Shown: positions 23,013-36,360, counted from the stretch's first letter. The stretch: 64,000 nucleotides of DNA from Datura wrightii (GCA_035772735.1 JASDFA010000003.1:33906001-33970000), one strand, 5' to 3'. Notes: a model not told the origin generated them from the sequence alone. Translations and numbers: made by a program.

Positions 23013-25244
23013 TGTAATACCTCGAAAGCCCTATGATTAGACCCAAGGGTTAAAATATAGACAATAGGATTTTCTACACCAGGTCATAGGACGAGTTGTC
23101 CAGTGACCCATGAGGTGCACCACGAGTCATTAGGCGACTCGTGGGGAGGAAGGAAAACTTGGCTGGGTTTCTTTGTTTAGGGGTTGACCATGGATGAGGC
23201 CACAAGTCATCGTCAGCTCCACGAGTCGATATGTTAACCGTGGTCAGGAGTTTAACTCGAAGGTTGAAGGTTTTGCAGTGCTCCTAATGACTAGTCACCG
23301 AGAGTCGTCGGGCACACCATGAATCATGGTGTGATGATAAGCTTCCACTACTGGCAACGAGAGTAGACCACGAGTCATGGTCCTTTACGACGAGTCATCC
23401 AGTCCCTCGTGGGGACTGGCAGTATGATTTTTCCTGCGAATTTAGTAAGGGCTTTTTCGTAATTCCTAAGTTCCTAAAACCTAAACTACGTCATTTTAAA
23501 CTCTGACAAGTGTGTTTTAGGAGGGTTTTTCTCATTATAAGCCTATTCCCCCCCCCCATGCATGCAAGCCTAGAAGCTCCTAAGGATGATCAAGCCTAGA
23601 ATTCATTAAGTTCTTCTCGGAATTTCCTTTCGGCATTCAAGAAGGGGTGTGAAATTCAGAAGTACCCAGGTATGTAGGGTTATGAATGGGTGTATCCATC
23701 CACTCCCTTGCCCAATCCCTCTTCAATTTCATGTGGTTTCCATATTGATGAATCTATGTGGTTTTAACCAACCTTGTGAATTCTCTAAGTATCTATCAGG
23801 GGTATTCTCTATGTATGTTTCTAATGTTGAATTATGACTAATGGGCATGTTTTATAATGTTTTCAATTACGAATTTAGATTTTGAAGTTTCACAATAAGA
23901 AGCCCATCTATGGAATCTCATGAAAAGATGAGATTATGATCTATGCTTCTTGTTATGATGACATATTCATGATGAAAGTTTGTTTCAAATTACCCATGTC
24001 TATGTTCATGTTTTGAGTAATCAAAGTCTATTTCAAGCATGTTTACGTATTGGGCAAGACCATACGATCACGTATGTTTCATGATTTATCTAAATTTCAT
24101 GTTATTAGCTTACCACATGGTTTTGGAGTCTAGACTCCCACTCTTTTTAGCCTGTGGTATGGTTGAGCCCAAGGCTCCTCATGTTATGATTTGTTACTAT
24201 ACATGTATGTTATGATTCAGCTTCATCACTAGACAAAGGTTCAACTTCATTGAAAAATGATTGAGAGCATATGCATGTTTTTGGGAGTTGTGTCTAGCAC
24301 CAAGTAGGCTAAGGGTCAGTCAACCCTATGCCTCAAAACTACGTGCCAACGCTGGTATGTTCAGATTATTTGGGACCTCCCATCTGAGCTTCCCCTGCCC
24401 CTAAGGGGCCTCCATCTTGATATCGATATCGTGTTAGCATCCTTAGACTTGGAAAGGCTTTGGATGGCTCTGCCCACTTGAGTCTAACAGTCGGGACCAC
24501 GTAAGCTCTATTGTGGTAATATCAGTTATATGACGAGTCTCCCATTGTTCCTCATGATTTCAGTTATGCATGTTCATTAGTTAAGATATTATGTTTTCAA
24601 CAGGTTTGACCCAATGTTGAATTTTCATATGATTAACAGTTTTCAGCTTTGGGTCATTCGATTCAGTTATGATTTTCAATTATGTTAAGCATGTTCTCAG
24701 ATAATAGCATGCAAGCCCTACTCTAAGACTCTTATGATGAAATGTTTATGATGCATGATCTCTAATTTTACTTACTTAGCGGTTTTAGTTACCTTGTTTT
24801 CTTGGTACATTCCACGTACTGACCATATATCCTATGTTGTATCGTTTAATGATACATGCTTAGACATTCACGTTCAGTCCCGCTGATAACCAGATATTCA
24901 GTGTTAGCATCTCCCAGTCAGAGTTGGTGAGTCCTCATATTTCGAGGGCCATTCTTATCAGCTATATTTAGTATTTTAGTTTTATACTTTAGTGAGTAAG
25001 TTGAGACATTGTCTCGTCAACTCGTCAGTAATAGAGGCTTATTAGACATTGTATGTATTTAGCTTCTGACTTGTGTTATATATTCACATGTTATGAGATT
25101 CTCAGACTCCTGCTATGTTATATGTTAGATTTCCACATTTAAAATATTGGGCGTAGATGTTATATTCATGCCATGAGTTGAGTTGAAGCCTCCTGGGGTT
25201 CTTTGTCCCTTGTCTTGATCCGGGCCTATATTCAAGTCGTGACA
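23013..25244 (+). repeat. Element A 3' LTR
   Basis: 2232 bp, from TGTAATACCTC to AAGTCGTGACA, followed by target duplication ATTTT. It matches 1326-3556 end to end. A poly-C run at about 23547 and the ACGA(G/C)TCGT motifs (near 23091 and 23120) lie in its first half. Confidence 0.9.
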
Positions 25245-25409
25245 ATTTTTGAAACCAATCTCCAATTTATTTGCTTCGTAGACTAGACAAATCGAAGTGA
25301 CAACCTTTTAATGGTTAAATTGTCAAGTCCCTGTGGGAATGATATATGGACTTAACAATCCTATATTACTTGATGACCACATGCGCTTGCGTGTGCTTGG
25401 GCGACATCA
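25245..25409 (+). repeat. Element Z 5' LTR, right end
   Basis: The first five bases are the duplicated target of A. The rest continues the LTR broken at 1325 and ends GGGCGACATCA. The block TCAAGTCCCTGTGGG and the CTTGCGTGTGC stretch match the U5 end of the K LTRs, linking Z and K as relatives. Confidence 0.75.
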
Positions 25410-25415
25410 AATTTT

Positions 25416-25433
25416 TGACGCCATTTTCGAGGA
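25416..25433 (+). other. Element Z primer binding site (Asp tRNA)
   Basis: TGACGCCATTTTCGAGGA is a decayed form of TGGCGCCGTTGCCGGGGA, complementary to the 3' end of plant Asp tRNA. Most changes are C-to-T or G-to-A. This primer type is used by Athila/Tat-type elements. Confidence 0.75.
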
Positions 25434-25617
25434 CTAGAATATTGTTTAATCATTTGTAGGTTAGAATTTTGTTTCTCTAGTCAATATTTTACATTTGTTT
25501 CTTTTTTTTTGTAATTCACAGGGTTGTTTGCCTTAGTGTATACCAAGCACGAGAAGTCAAGGGCCATCCTTAGCTTCTCTTGATCCTGAAACAGAGAGAA
25601 CCTTTTGAAGGTTAACT

Positions 25618-26500
25618 ATGGATAACAATGGGAAAGCAGCAGGTAAAGAGAATGAGATAGTTCCAGTGATGCAGTTTGCTAGGCCGAATATGGAGAATTC
25701 TTCCAAAGAAATTATTAAACCGGCCATCAGTGGGAACTTTAAGTCGAAAGAAGGGACTGTGCGGTTGATCCAAAACACTTGTCAATTTCAAGGCAAGCCG
25801 CACGAGGATCCCCACAGGCATCTGATGATGTTTGTAGAGCTGAGTGAAAATTTCCACTACTAGAACATATCAGATGAATATTTCAAGTTGACTCTGTTTC
25901 CGTTCTCACTGATCAGAGAGGCCAAGGAGGGGCTTCAAAATGAGCCTGCGGGATCCATCACAACTTGGGAGATTCTCTCCAACAAGTTCATCAATCATTT
26001 TTTCTCTTCGAGAAGAACTAAAGAATTGAGGGGGAAGATCTCTGGATTCATACAGAGACATGGAGAAACACTAGTTCAGGCATGGGAATGTTACAAGGGT
26101 TACTTGAGGGATTGTCCACACCACACGCAACCTAAAGAGATAATCAGGCACTATTTCATTAAGGGTATGAAGCTCAATTCTAAGATACTTCTTGACACTA
26201 CAACATAGGGACAAATTCTATCTAAAAGTTATGATGAAATTGCGGCTCTCTTGAACCTCATGTCTGGAGGGAGTTAGGATTATGAAGAATCAAGTAGAGA
26301 ATTTGCAGCACCAAAGGTGCCGGGAAATCTTGAGGTGGATGGTATAGCGGCAACAAGAGAATATATGAGCTAGTTGGTGAATGTGATTAGTAAATTGGTA
26401 ACCACACCAGCAGGAGATCAAGTGCAGTAGGTACAAATCCCACAACACTATCATGTGAGGCGTGTCGTGAAGGCCACGCTTATTCTGGTTGTCCTCTTAG
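25618..26500 (+). pseudogene. Element Z Athila-type gag (broken)
   Basis: The ATG at 25618 begins MDNNGKAAG. The capsid domain follows: FQGKPHEDPHRHL (about 25790), LTLFPFSLIREAKEGL (about 25888), SITTWEILSNKFINHFF and AWECYKGYLRDCPHH (about 26085). This order is characteristic of Athila/Tat gag. In-frame TAG codons occur at 25861-25863 and 26206-26208. A C-X2-C-X3-H-X4-C knuckle at 26454-26492 lies in a shifted frame, so at least one indel is present. Beyond about 26500 the frame is poorly readable. Confidence 0.82.
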
Positions 26501-27060
26501 TCCTAAGTGTATATATTTTGTGGGATAATAAGGCCATGGTAGAGGTTTAGAAGGTAATGGTTATAATCAGGGGTGCCGAAATAGAGAAAATCTCCCATCG
26601 GAAGGAACCAAAATTTCCAAAGGCCCCAAAACAATTATCAATGGCCATAGGGACAGCAATTGAGCAGTTCTCTTAAGGAGACAATGAAGCAATGGATGGT
26701 GCAGTAGATGCAAGTGGTAAATTAAATGCAAAAATCCATTCATGATCTTGAAAGGAAAATGGGAAAATTGGCTCTATAGAAGAAAAATAAACAACAGGGG
26801 GCACTCCCAGGTAATACCAAGAAGAACCCCAAAGAAAATGTAAATGATATTTCTTTGCGCGATGGTAAGGAGTTTGGAGAAATGATCCCCATAGAGGAAA
26901 AGTATGATAAGGAGCAGACTATGATGGGTGGACAGGAAGTGAAACCAAAAATCGTAGTAGCTAGACCGACTCCCCAGTTCCTCAGAGATTTAAGAAGCAG
27001 AAATAGGACACAGCTTGTCAAAGATTCCTTGAAATTTTAAAAGAGGTTCATGTTAACTTA
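26501..27060 (+). pseudogene. Element Z gag-protease linker (decayed)
   Basis: Lys/Glu/Gln-rich linker between gag and protease. Short open stretches remain (for example 26855-27040, charged, with TPQFLRDL near its end), separated by stops. I see no catalytic motif. It is annotated because its position and composition fit the linker of Athila-type polyproteins. Confidence 0.5.
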
Positions 27061-27700
27061 CCTTTGGTGGAGATTTGCAGGATGTTCCAAAATATGTCAA
27101 GTATTTGAAAGATATTAGAGCAAATAAGAAGAGGCTAATGGAGTTTGAGACTGTGGCATTGATAGAAGAGTGTAGTTCGCTATTGTAGAATAAAATTCTC
27201 AAGAAACTGAAGGACCCGAGGAGTTTCACAATTCTTGTGACCATCAGAAGCAGAGAAATTGGGTTAGCTTTGTGTGATTTGGGAGCTAGCATAAATCTGA
27301 TGCCCGCATCCCTATTCAGAATATTGGGACTAGGAAAACCAATGCCTACCACAGTGACCTTACAGCTGGTAGATAGATCCCTTGTTTACCCTGAAGGAAT
27401 CATTGAAGATGACTTGATTAAGGTAGGAACTTTCATCTTACCGGTAGAATTTATAATCTTGGACTATGAAGCTGATGCAGCAGTTCCCTTTATTTAGGGG
27501 AGAGGATTCCTGGCTACCACAGATGTTGTAATAAAGGTGAAATTAGGCAAGGTGACCCTGACAGTGATGGACAAGAAGCAGTTTTTGATGTGTTCAAGGC
27601 AACGAAACTGCCACCCTATCACGAAGAAATGAAGGCCATTGTGGCGATTGAACCAGAATTGTCCCATGAAAACCTAGAGCAATATTTATGAAAAGATGAT
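27061..27700 (+). pseudogene. Element Z aspartic protease (broken)
   Basis: An open stretch of 86 codons (27237-27497) contains ALCDLGASINLMP with the catalytic Asp codon at 27276-27278. After it come TVTLQLVDRS and the PVEFIILDYEADAAVPFI block, all typical of the Athila protease. A TAG at 27495-27497 replaces a residue before GRGFLATT, so the family motif continues past the stop. Confidence 0.82.
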
Positions 27701-29075
27701 CCACTAGGTAGAGTGTTGGTTTATAAGGAAGAACAGATAAAAGGGTCAGAAATAGCAGAATGTTTAGCAGAACTAGATACCACTAGTTCATATGTCCGAA
27801 AAGATATTCTTGCAGAGACACTTGACAAATCTTTAAATTGGGAGAAGCCGAAGCTCTCTATTGAGAAGGCACTATTTCTTGAATTAGAACTCCTCCCCAC
27901 TCATTTGAAATATGCATATCTAGGAAGTTACTATGATAATATCTGCTTTGTTGAGTGATGAACATGTTAATATGTTGTTGGAAGTACTAAGGCGACGCAT
28001 AACAGCACTGAGATGGAGAATAGCTAATATAAAAGGAATGACTTGTTCCTTTTTCCAGCATAAGACACTTATTGAAAGACCTAGACCCAGTGCTGAATAT
28101 CGATGAAGACTGAACCCGATCATGAAAGAGGTGGTCAGGAAGGAGATTATAAAGTGTCATGATGCAGGCGTAATCTACCTAATCTCAGGCAGCCATTGGG
28201 TGAGCCTAGTTTCGTGTGTTCCAAAAAAGGAGGAATGGTTGTGTTTCATAATAAGTGGGATGAATGATCCCCAAAAGAACAGTTACAGGATGGAGAATTT
28301 GCATTGATTACAGAAAGCTAAATGCAGCCACCAGGAAGGATTACTTTCCCTTGACTTTCTTGGATCAGATGTTAGACCGGTTAGCTGGGCATGATTACTA
28401 CTGGTTCTTGGATGGATATTCAAGCTACAATCATATCATGATCACCCAAGAAGATCAGGAGAAGACTACCTTAACCTGCCCTTTCAACACTTTTGCATTT
28501 TCGAAGGACGCTGTTTGGATTATGTAATGCTCCAGGAACATTCCAGAGATGTATGCTGGCTATATTTACAGATATGGTTGTGAAATATGTGGAGGTTTTC
28601 ATGGATGATTTTTCAGTCTATGGGAATGACTTTGATAGTTGCTTGAGTCATTATTAGCCAGTATGAAGAGACTAATCTTGTACTAAATTCGGAGAAATGC
28701 CATTTCATGGTATGTGAAGGGATAGTCTTGGGCCATAAAATATAAAAAGCAGGTATTGAGGTTTACAGAGTTGAAATTGAAGTAATCAAACAACTACCAC
28801 CCCTGGTGTCGGTGAAAGGAGTGCCCAATTTCTTAGGACATGCAGGATTCTATAGAAGTTTCATCCAAGATTTTTCAAAAATTGCAACCCCAATGTGCAA
28901 GCTCTTAGAGAAAGATGTGAAGTTTGAGTTCAATAGGGAATGTGTGCAGGCCTTCAACATATTGAAGGTTAAGTTGACAATAGCTCAAATTATTATTGCA
29001 CCAGATTGGTCCTTACAATTCATTGTAATGTGCGATGCTAGTGACTATGCGATAGGAGCCACCTTGTGACAGAAT
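27701..29075 (+). pseudogene. Element Z reverse transcriptase (broken, split by C)
   Basis: Athila-type RT. The sequence includes EVVRKEIIKCHDAGVIYLIS (about 28122), WRICIDYRKLNAAT (about 28280), FLDGYSSYNHI (about 28405), a frameshift near 28495 followed by FGLCNAPGTFQRCM, and VFMDDFSVYG with the Asp pair at 28604-28609. The connection region FLGHAGFYRSFIQDFS and the CDASDYAIGATL start of RNase H follow to 29070. Element C then interrupts; the reading resumes at 50019. Confidence 0.86.
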
Positions 29076-30587
29076 TGTTACACCCTAGATAAAAATTTTG
29101 GTGATTATTTGATATTTGTACGCTATGTTAAGGGAAGTACGGGTTGTGTATTGGTCGTAGATAACATGGGAAATGTGTATGAACGGAAAAGCAAAGAGTA
29201 AGTGAAATTCATAAGTAAGGGTCAACTTTAAATGATCATATATCCCAATATATAATGAATTAAAAGCCCCACAACCTCTCAAATTAAAGGCCTTTGAATC
29301 TAGTTTGCATGAATAAAACCACTCGTCATTCAAAGTTCGGAGTAAAAACTTATGCTCGTTTGAAGACATCACTATCCGCTGGGAAAGAGCCCAGGCGAGC
29401 GGGCTCCGAGACAGGCAGGAAGCAGGTGCGCACGGACACCGCCGAGGCCTTGGCTAGCCTGCCTATATGAAGTAAAATTGAGCTAGAAAGCTCATTTCTA
29501 CTCTGTTTACTTGAATATTTTTCAGAATTTAGTGAATTCAAAGCCCTATCACATAGTGGAAAGATATCACAAGTAAGAAACTTCACTCTTGTCTCTTTTG
29601 GGATTTGGGAAGAGAACCTTGGAAGAAAGTCATGGCTTGTTGTTATCTTGTTGTTGATTGTGGTGTTGCTATGTTTTTAGGTGATTCTAGGCAACGGAAA
29701 GAGTAGGAGTCTACTCCTACTTTAGCAAGTAACATCTCCGAGAAAGGGTAAGTAATTCCCTTATTGATTTCTTTGAGTTTATGAGGTTAAAACTTGGAGA
29801 ATGTTGTAGTATTGTGTTGTTGTTTCTTTGTATTTTCTTATGGCATGTTGCTGCCCAATTTTTCTAGAACTTTGGCAAAGTGAAGTTGCTGCTTTGTGTT
29901 TGTAAATTGGACTTGGAAGGAGCCTTAAGGTGTATGCCACAACCCGAATATAGGCTCGGATTGAGACATGGTACAAGGAGCCCCAAGAGACTCCAAGTCG
30001 ACCCATGGCATGAACATACATCTAAATCAATCAAACAAAGCGGAAGACTTAACATAAAAATTAAAGAAGAAGTCTAAGCATAACATATAATCCAAAATGT
30101 ACAATGCGAGTCTGAAGCTGAATATAATCTATTGTGTGAAAAACCTCTAAGTCTGATGAGTTAATGGGACAAGACCCCAACTAACTCTCCAAGTCTGAAA
30201 CTGAAAATATGCCAACATAACTGAATAGAAGAGGGGCCCTCGATCGATGAGGGCTCACCAATAGAGACTGGTGCTAACTCCAAAAGCTGGCTAGTGGTCG
30301 GGCTGAGTCTGAAGATCGGAGCATGTATAATGAAATGATATAGCATAGAGTATGCGGTCAGTATATGGAATGTACCGAGTGTGCAAGGTAAGTAAACCTG
30401 CTTAATAAATAAAATCAATTAAAACATGAATGATATAAAACATAATCAAATCAAGAATCTGAGAGTAGGGCTTGCATGCTATTTTCTTAAATCATGATCT
30501 AAAGACAACATAACATCGTAACATAACATCATATATATGCTATTTTCACAAGTAAAACTGAACATTGGGTCAAACCTGCTTTAGAAC

Positions 30588-30619
<32 letters not shown>

Positions 30620-30620
30620 G
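30588..30620. repeat. AT microsatellite in D
   Basis: About 33 bases of alternating A and T with one interruption (ATATAC). It lies inside the solo LTR D and is a simple repeat without other content. Confidence 0.9.
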
Positions 30621-30887
30621 TAAATCATGAATGATAAACATGCATAAATGAAATCATGAGGAACAATGGGAGACTCATCTTATAACAGACATACCACGAT
30701 AGAGCTTACGTGGTCCCAACTATCAGACTCTAGTATGTAGAGCCGTCCAAAGTCATGTCAGGGCTAGGAACGAAACCATGATATCGATATGAAGCTCAAG
30801 GCCCAATCGTGGAGGGGATAACTCACAAGGGAGGTCCTAAAGTAAATATAATATGCAAACCTACATTGGCGCATAGTTCTGAAGCAT

Positions 30888-33184
30888 TGTAATAACCCGA
30901 ATAGAGGCCCGAATTGTAGACACGGGACATGGAGCCCCGAGAGACCCCAAGTCGACCCATAGCATAAGAATACATCTAATTCAATCACATGAGCGGAAGG
31001 CTTAGCATAAAGAATGTAATCATAACATAGCATAAGGAAAAAACAGTACTAAAGTTATACAATATAGCGGGATACATCTTGTAGTCTGATAAGCCTCTAA
31101 ACATGAAAGGCGGATTGATGGGACAACTCCCCAACTAATCCAATATCCAGAAATTGAAGAAATAACATAGAGTGTGAACATGTAGCCCTCGGAACATGAG
31201 GACTCACCAAGTGCGCTGAGAGCAAAGCTGGAACTAGCTACGGGTAAGGATTAGCCTGAGAACTGGGACCTGTATCATGAAATGATACAACATAGAAAGT
31301 ATGCGGTCAGTATGTGGAATGTACTAAGTATGCAAGGTGAGTAAAACAGACGTTTAAAACATGAATAAAGTCCATAAAAGATCATAAGAGTAGAACAACA
31401 TGCTCACGTCATAAATCATTATAACATATCATACGACGCAAAGTTTCAAAACATTCATAACATGAACATGGTCATAATCATAATAAAAGAACATTTGTTA
31501 ACATAACTTGAGCCAACCTACATAATCATAACATGCATAAATCATGAGGAACAGTGGGAGATTCTCTTAGCAGACATACCTCACATGAGCACACATGATG
31601 CCCGAATTATAACCCTAGTCTAAAGGGTGTTCGTACCTTGCCAAGAGTAGAAACCATGAAAGTGTGATATAACCATGAAAAAGGGCCATCTAGGATCAGG
31701 AAAAACATGAAAAGGGCTCCCAACATACCTCTGGTGACACGTAGTTCATGAGATCCGAGACTTGACTTGAGCCCCAAACCTACTCGGTGTTCGATACTAC
31801 TCCCAAAACATATATAGTGCTCATAATAATACATACATGAGTTTATGGCTAGTTAAATCATGATAATCGTAAACATGAACATATGTGAACTAGCCATGAA
31901 CATATGTGAATTAGCCATGACATGAGGACCGTGAATCGGCCAAAAACATAATTCATGATTAAGAATATTCATACATACTCATAGATCATGCATATAGCTT
32001 GAATTTCATAAAATCATAATAGGTAAAATAATGAATTCAAAATTTAAAACATTATTCATGATGGGCTTGTAAAGAACATCGATGGGATAATAGATCATAA
32101 ATCGATTCAGCATGGGAATGCATAATTGAGCACAATTGCTTAGTAATCAAATCAATAATGTTATAATCAATTTAAATCTCAAAAGATTATAAAAATCCAT
32201 AGATTATGATAATATTTCAAAATCACAAAACCCATAATTAAATCATTAGATTTGATAGAAATCGAATATAAACCCTATGAGTTTTTAAATAAATTTTGAG
32301 TGAAATCATTTAGTAGGGACATGGGTGTGGAATAATCCACCCATTGAAGACCTTATATACCTAGGATTATCGAATTTTAACCCTTATTTAAAGCCCAAGA
32401 ATGAATTTGGAAGAATTGAGAAGGAACACCTTGAATCACCTCCTAATCTTCTCTCTATACACTTGCATGCATGAATCAGGGTTTAGGAAGGTTTATTTTC
32501 TTAAAAACCCAGCTAACCTAAGTTAAAAAGACGTAGTTTAGGGCCTTATATCGTGAAAAATTCAAAATTACACTTAATGAACCTATCCTGAAAATTGTCC
32601 AGATTAAACCCACAGATGGAACTAATGGCTAGTTGGAACCAACGATGACCCGTCATGTCCCTCATTGTATCCACTGCTGATGACCCCTTCTCGGAACCAA
32701 ACAACGGCTTGTCAGGAGGACTCGTACCTTCAACCAATGAATCGTCACATCGCCCATGGTTACCCCCCTAAACTTTGGCATCTAATCTTCTAACGGGTCT
32801 CACAACGACTTATCACAGCAAACAACGAGTCGTTGTTTCCTTCCGTCAAACCCACTGGAAACACCACATCTCCAACAATGACTACAAACCACAACTCGTG
32901 GTCTCTTCTAACGGATCGTTGAGTTGCCCATCATAAGCCATATGAAGAATCTAACTCCTTCACACGACTGCTAACAATGACTCGTTGTTTCCCACAATGA
33001 GTCGTCCTATCTTCCGTCGTTTACACTGTCACCCATCTCAGACTTGACCAACGACTCATTACAACCACTCGTGGTATGTTACCACAAGTTGTACCATGAC
33101 CCATTCTAAGATATTTTCCCCATTCCCTGCAGTTTTCAATTTTTCACTTCCGGATCTACTCCTACGCAGTTCTGGGGTACTATA
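30888..33184 (-). repeat. Element E 3' LTR
   Basis: 2297 bp. On the minus strand the start has decayed to TATAGTACCCC (33184) and the end is CGGGTTATTACA (30888). It is preceded by the polypurine tract. By eye it is about 90% identical to the 5' LTR over the first 150 bases. The region 32640-33110 carries many copies of ACGA(G/C)TCGT. Confidence 0.88.
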
Positions 33185-33197
33185 ATATCTCCCCCTT
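33185..33197 (-). other. Element E polypurine tract
   Basis: The minus strand reads AAGGGGGAGATAT immediately before the 3' LTR. It is preceded by the conserved ACATTCGAGGACGAATGTTCC box, an inverted repeat seen before the tract in A, F and G as well. Confidence 0.88.
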
Positions 33198-33429
33198 AGG
33201 AACATTCGTCCTCGAATGTTAGAAACAAGAAGAAATCATAGATATAGAATTATAATAGTCAAATACTGATCATTTTAACCGAAGTTTTCACGGAGTAACT
33301 ACCTCTGAATAAAACCATATAGCTGAACTAATCTCATACTTCACATACACATTAATATACACAACAAAAACATACACACATGAATTGAATATTAAAACTA
33401 GGTAAGAGTCGTAGGGTAAAATTGGTACC

Positions 33430-34960
33430 TCAAGTCGAAACTGAGCCGATAGCGAATAAATGTGGGTATCTCACCACCATATCCACTTCGGCTTCCCATG
33501 TAGCTCCCTCAACATGCTGATTTCTCCATAAAATCTTAACTAAAGCTACTTCTTTGTTTCTCAACTTCCGAACCTGACGATCCAAGATTTTAACGGGAAT
33601 TTCTTTATAACTGAAGTTGTCTTTTACCCAATCCTATCTACCAGGACTACCAAGGCTGGATCACCCAAACACTTTTTCAAAAGTGACCCATGAAAGATGG
33701 GATGAACTGAAGATAACTCCGATGGCAAGTCCAACTCATATGCACTTTACTAACTCTTCTCAAAACCCGTCAGAGACCAATATAACGAGGACCGAGTTTC
33801 CCTTTCTTTTCGAAACGCATGACTCCCTTCATTGGAGATACCTTTAGAAATACCCAGTCGTCCACACGTAACTCCAAATCTCTCCTCCTCACATTCGTGT
33901 ACAATTTTTTATGACTCTGAGTAGTTTTCAACTGGTCCCTTATCACCTGGACCTTTACCATGTCCTCATGAACCGAATCAGGTCCTATCATGGCTGCCTC
34001 ACCAACCTCAAACCATCCGATGGGCGATCTACACCTTTGTCCATAAAGGGCCTCGAACGGTGCCATCTGGATACTGGAGTGATAACTGTTATTATAGGAA
34101 AATTCGATCAAGGGTAAATGATCATCCAAACTACCCTTGAAATCCATAACACATGCCCTCGACATATCCTCAAGAGTCTAAATCATTCATTCGACTTGGC
34201 CATCCGTTTGCGGAAGTAAGGCTATGTTGAGCTTGACTTGAGTCCCAAGTCCCTTTTGAAAATACCACCAGAACTAGGAGGTAAATTGAGTACCTCGGTC
34301 TGAAATAAGAGAAAAAGGCACTCCATAAAGTTGAACCAACTCCCGAATATATAGTTTGGCATAATCATCCGCTGAATCTGTGGTCTTGATTGGTAGAAAG
34401 TGTGCAGCCTTTGTTAACCTGTCTACCACCACCCAAATGGAATCATAATGTCGTCGACTACGAGGTAGGCCTGTAATGAAGTCCATATTAATATATTCCC
34501 ACTTCCAAGTCAGGATGCTAATATCCTGAAGTACGCCTCCCGGTCTTTGATGCTCGACCTTCACTTGCTGACAATTAAGACATTTGGTTACGAACTCTGC
34601 GATATCCTTCTTCATACCGTCCCACCAATAGATTTCTTGCAAGACCCGTTACATATTCGTGGATCCCAAATGGATAGAATATCTTGTATCATGTGCTTCA
34701 TGCAATATCCGAACCCTCAAATTACTAATGTCCGGAACACATAGTCGACCCTGGTATTGTAGCACCCCATCTTCCCCTTAGGAGAAAACCTCCACCTTTT
34801 CACTCCGCACTGCTTTCTTCATCTTCCTAAAAACTGGATCTTCATTTTTCTTAGATTTGACATCAACCACCAAGGACGATTCTGACCAATTCTGCACAAC
34901 GACATCGCCATTGGTCGAGTCGACCAATCTAACTACCAATCTTGTGAGCCGGTGGACATC
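33430..34960 (-). pseudogene. Element E integrase and chromodomain (broken)
   Basis: The minus strand reads the zinc region EIYWWDGMKKDIAEFVTKC then LNC (34642 down) and the core with MDFITGLP (first Asp) and ISDRGTQFTS (second Asp) up to 34274. There a TAG stands where the family has Gln. The reading resumes with TDGQVE (the Glu) and the 131-codon stretch 34165-33770 containing EFSYNNSYHSSIQMAPFEALYG. A chromodomain remnant ends in DMVVRYPHLF with a TGA at 33430. The three catalytic acids are all recognisable, but stops separate them. Confidence 0.85.
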
Positions 34961-35570
34961 CTTCACCAACTCCTTCTTTCCCTCTTTCACGTGGGACACG
35001 CTATACATAGAGATCCTACTAAGTGCATCTGCCACTAATTAGACTTGCCTGGGTGGTAAAGAACACTCATATCATAGTCCTTTAATAACTCCAACCACCT
35101 CCTTTGTTGAAGATTAAGATCTTTCTACCTGAACACATATTGCAAGCTATTGTGATCCGTGAAAACGTCCACGTGAACACCATACAAGTAATACCACCAT
35201 ATCTTCAGTGAAAACACCACCGCAACAAACTCAAGATCATGGGTCGGGTAATTCTTTTCATGAACCTTTAACTGTTGAGAGGCATATGCTATCACCTTCC
35301 CATGCTGCATCAACACACATCCTAGTCCGATTCTCGAAGAATCACAATATACAATAGAGCCATCAGTACCCTCGGGTAAAGTCAACACTGGTGCTGAAGT
35401 GAGTCGGGTCTTCAATTCCTGGAAGCTTTTCTCACAATTCACCGACCATTGGAACTTCACCTTTTTCTGAGCCATCCTGGTCAAAGGTGCTGCAATAGAT
35501 GAGAAACCCTCAACAAATCTTTGGTAGTAACTGGCTAGGCCCAAGAAACTCTGAATTTATGAAGGATTCA
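34961..35570 (-). pseudogene. Element E RNase H (nearly open)
   Basis: An open stretch of 139 codons (35544-35125) carries the connection region GLASYYQRFVEGFSS. It continues with YCDSSRIGLGCVLMQHGK, DLEFVAVVFSLKIWWYYLYG and FTDHNSLQYVF. It ends at a stop just after QYVFR and continues with YDMSVLYHPG-like sequence and ADALSRIS (35035). The second position of YCDA is intact but Ala is Ser. Upstream, a TAA in NPS-stop-IQSF breaks the link to RT. Confidence 0.85.
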
Positions 35571-36360
35571 CTGGCCTGGGCCAATTCTTCACCACCTCGA
35601 TCTTCTGGGAATCTACCCTTATGCCTTCGCTTGATACCACGTGACCCAGAAATGCCACCGAGTCTAGCCAAAATTTAAACTTGCTAAACTTTGCATACAG
35701 CTGACGATCCTTGAGGGTCTACAGCACTACTCTTAAATGAGCAGCATTCTCTTCCTCGCTCCGGGAGTATATAAGAATATCATCGATGAACACGATCACG
35801 AATATGTCCAGATATTGCTTGAACACCCTGTTCATCAGGTCCATAAAAGCTGCAAGAGCGTTGGTTAGTGAAAATGACATAACTACACACTCATAATGGC
35901 CATACTGAGTTCTGAAGGCTGTCTTCGGGATATCACACTCCCGAACTCTAAGCTGATAGTATCCAGACCTGAGATCTATCTTCGAGAAATACCTGACACC
36001 CTGGATCTGATCAAATAAATTATCAATCCTAGGAAAGGGGTACTTGTTCTTGACAGTGACCTTATTCAGCTGTCGATAATCAATACACATTCGAAGGGAT
36101 CCATCCTTCTTTTGAACGAAGAGAACTGGTGCACCCCATGGAGACTTGCTCGGTCTAATGAAACCCTTATCCAAAAAGTCCTTCAACTGTTCATTTAACT
36201 CTTTTAGCTCGGCTAGAGCCATCCTGTAAGGAGGAATAGAGATAGGTTGCATATCCAACAATAAATCAATGCCGAAATCGATTTCCCTCTCTGGAGGAAC
36301 ACCTAGTAAATCATCGGGGAAAAATTCAGGATACTCACACACCACTGGAACTGACTAAAT
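35571..36360 (-). pseudogene. Element E reverse transcriptase (208 open codons)
   Basis: The most intact RT of the window, open from 36345 to 35719. Blocks in order are EYPEFFPDDLLGVPPERE, SIPPYRMALAELKEL, IRPSKSPWGAPVLFVQKKDG, CIDYRQLNKVTVKNKYPFPR, FSKIDLRSGYYQLRV and VFIDDILIYS with the Asp pair at 35784-35779. The FGLTNAP motif reads FSLTNAL, two changes in a conserved loop. It is followed by a TAG in the place of Gln (VVL-stop-TLK), which cuts the polyprotein. Confidence 0.88.

Larger units (their letters stand above)
1326..25244 (+). mobile_element. Element A: Tekay/Del-type Ty3/gypsy chromovirus with two nested inserts
   Basis: A complete but dead element. The LTRs are 1326-3556 and 23013-25244, almost equal in length (2231 and 2232 bp). 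The flanks are identical 5-bp target duplications, ATTTT at 1321-1325 and 25245-25249. Removing inserts B (4300-8527) and K (12368-22574) leaves about 9.5 kb in the order LTR, initiator-Met primer site, gag with zinc knuckles, protease, RT, RNase H, integrase, chromodomain, polypurine tract, LTR. This order and the C-terminal chromodomain are those of the Tekay/Del chromoviruses. By eye the two LTRs differ at roughly one base in eight over the first 140 bases, so the insertion is old. It interrupts the LTR of element Z. Confidence 0.88.

Noticed and set aside
25618..29075. Endogenous pararetrovirus (caulimovirid) origin for the RT regions
   Set aside because: Every RT block here sits with LTRs, integrase motifs and polypurine tracts of Ty3/gypsy type. 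No movement-protein or coat-protein region was seen.
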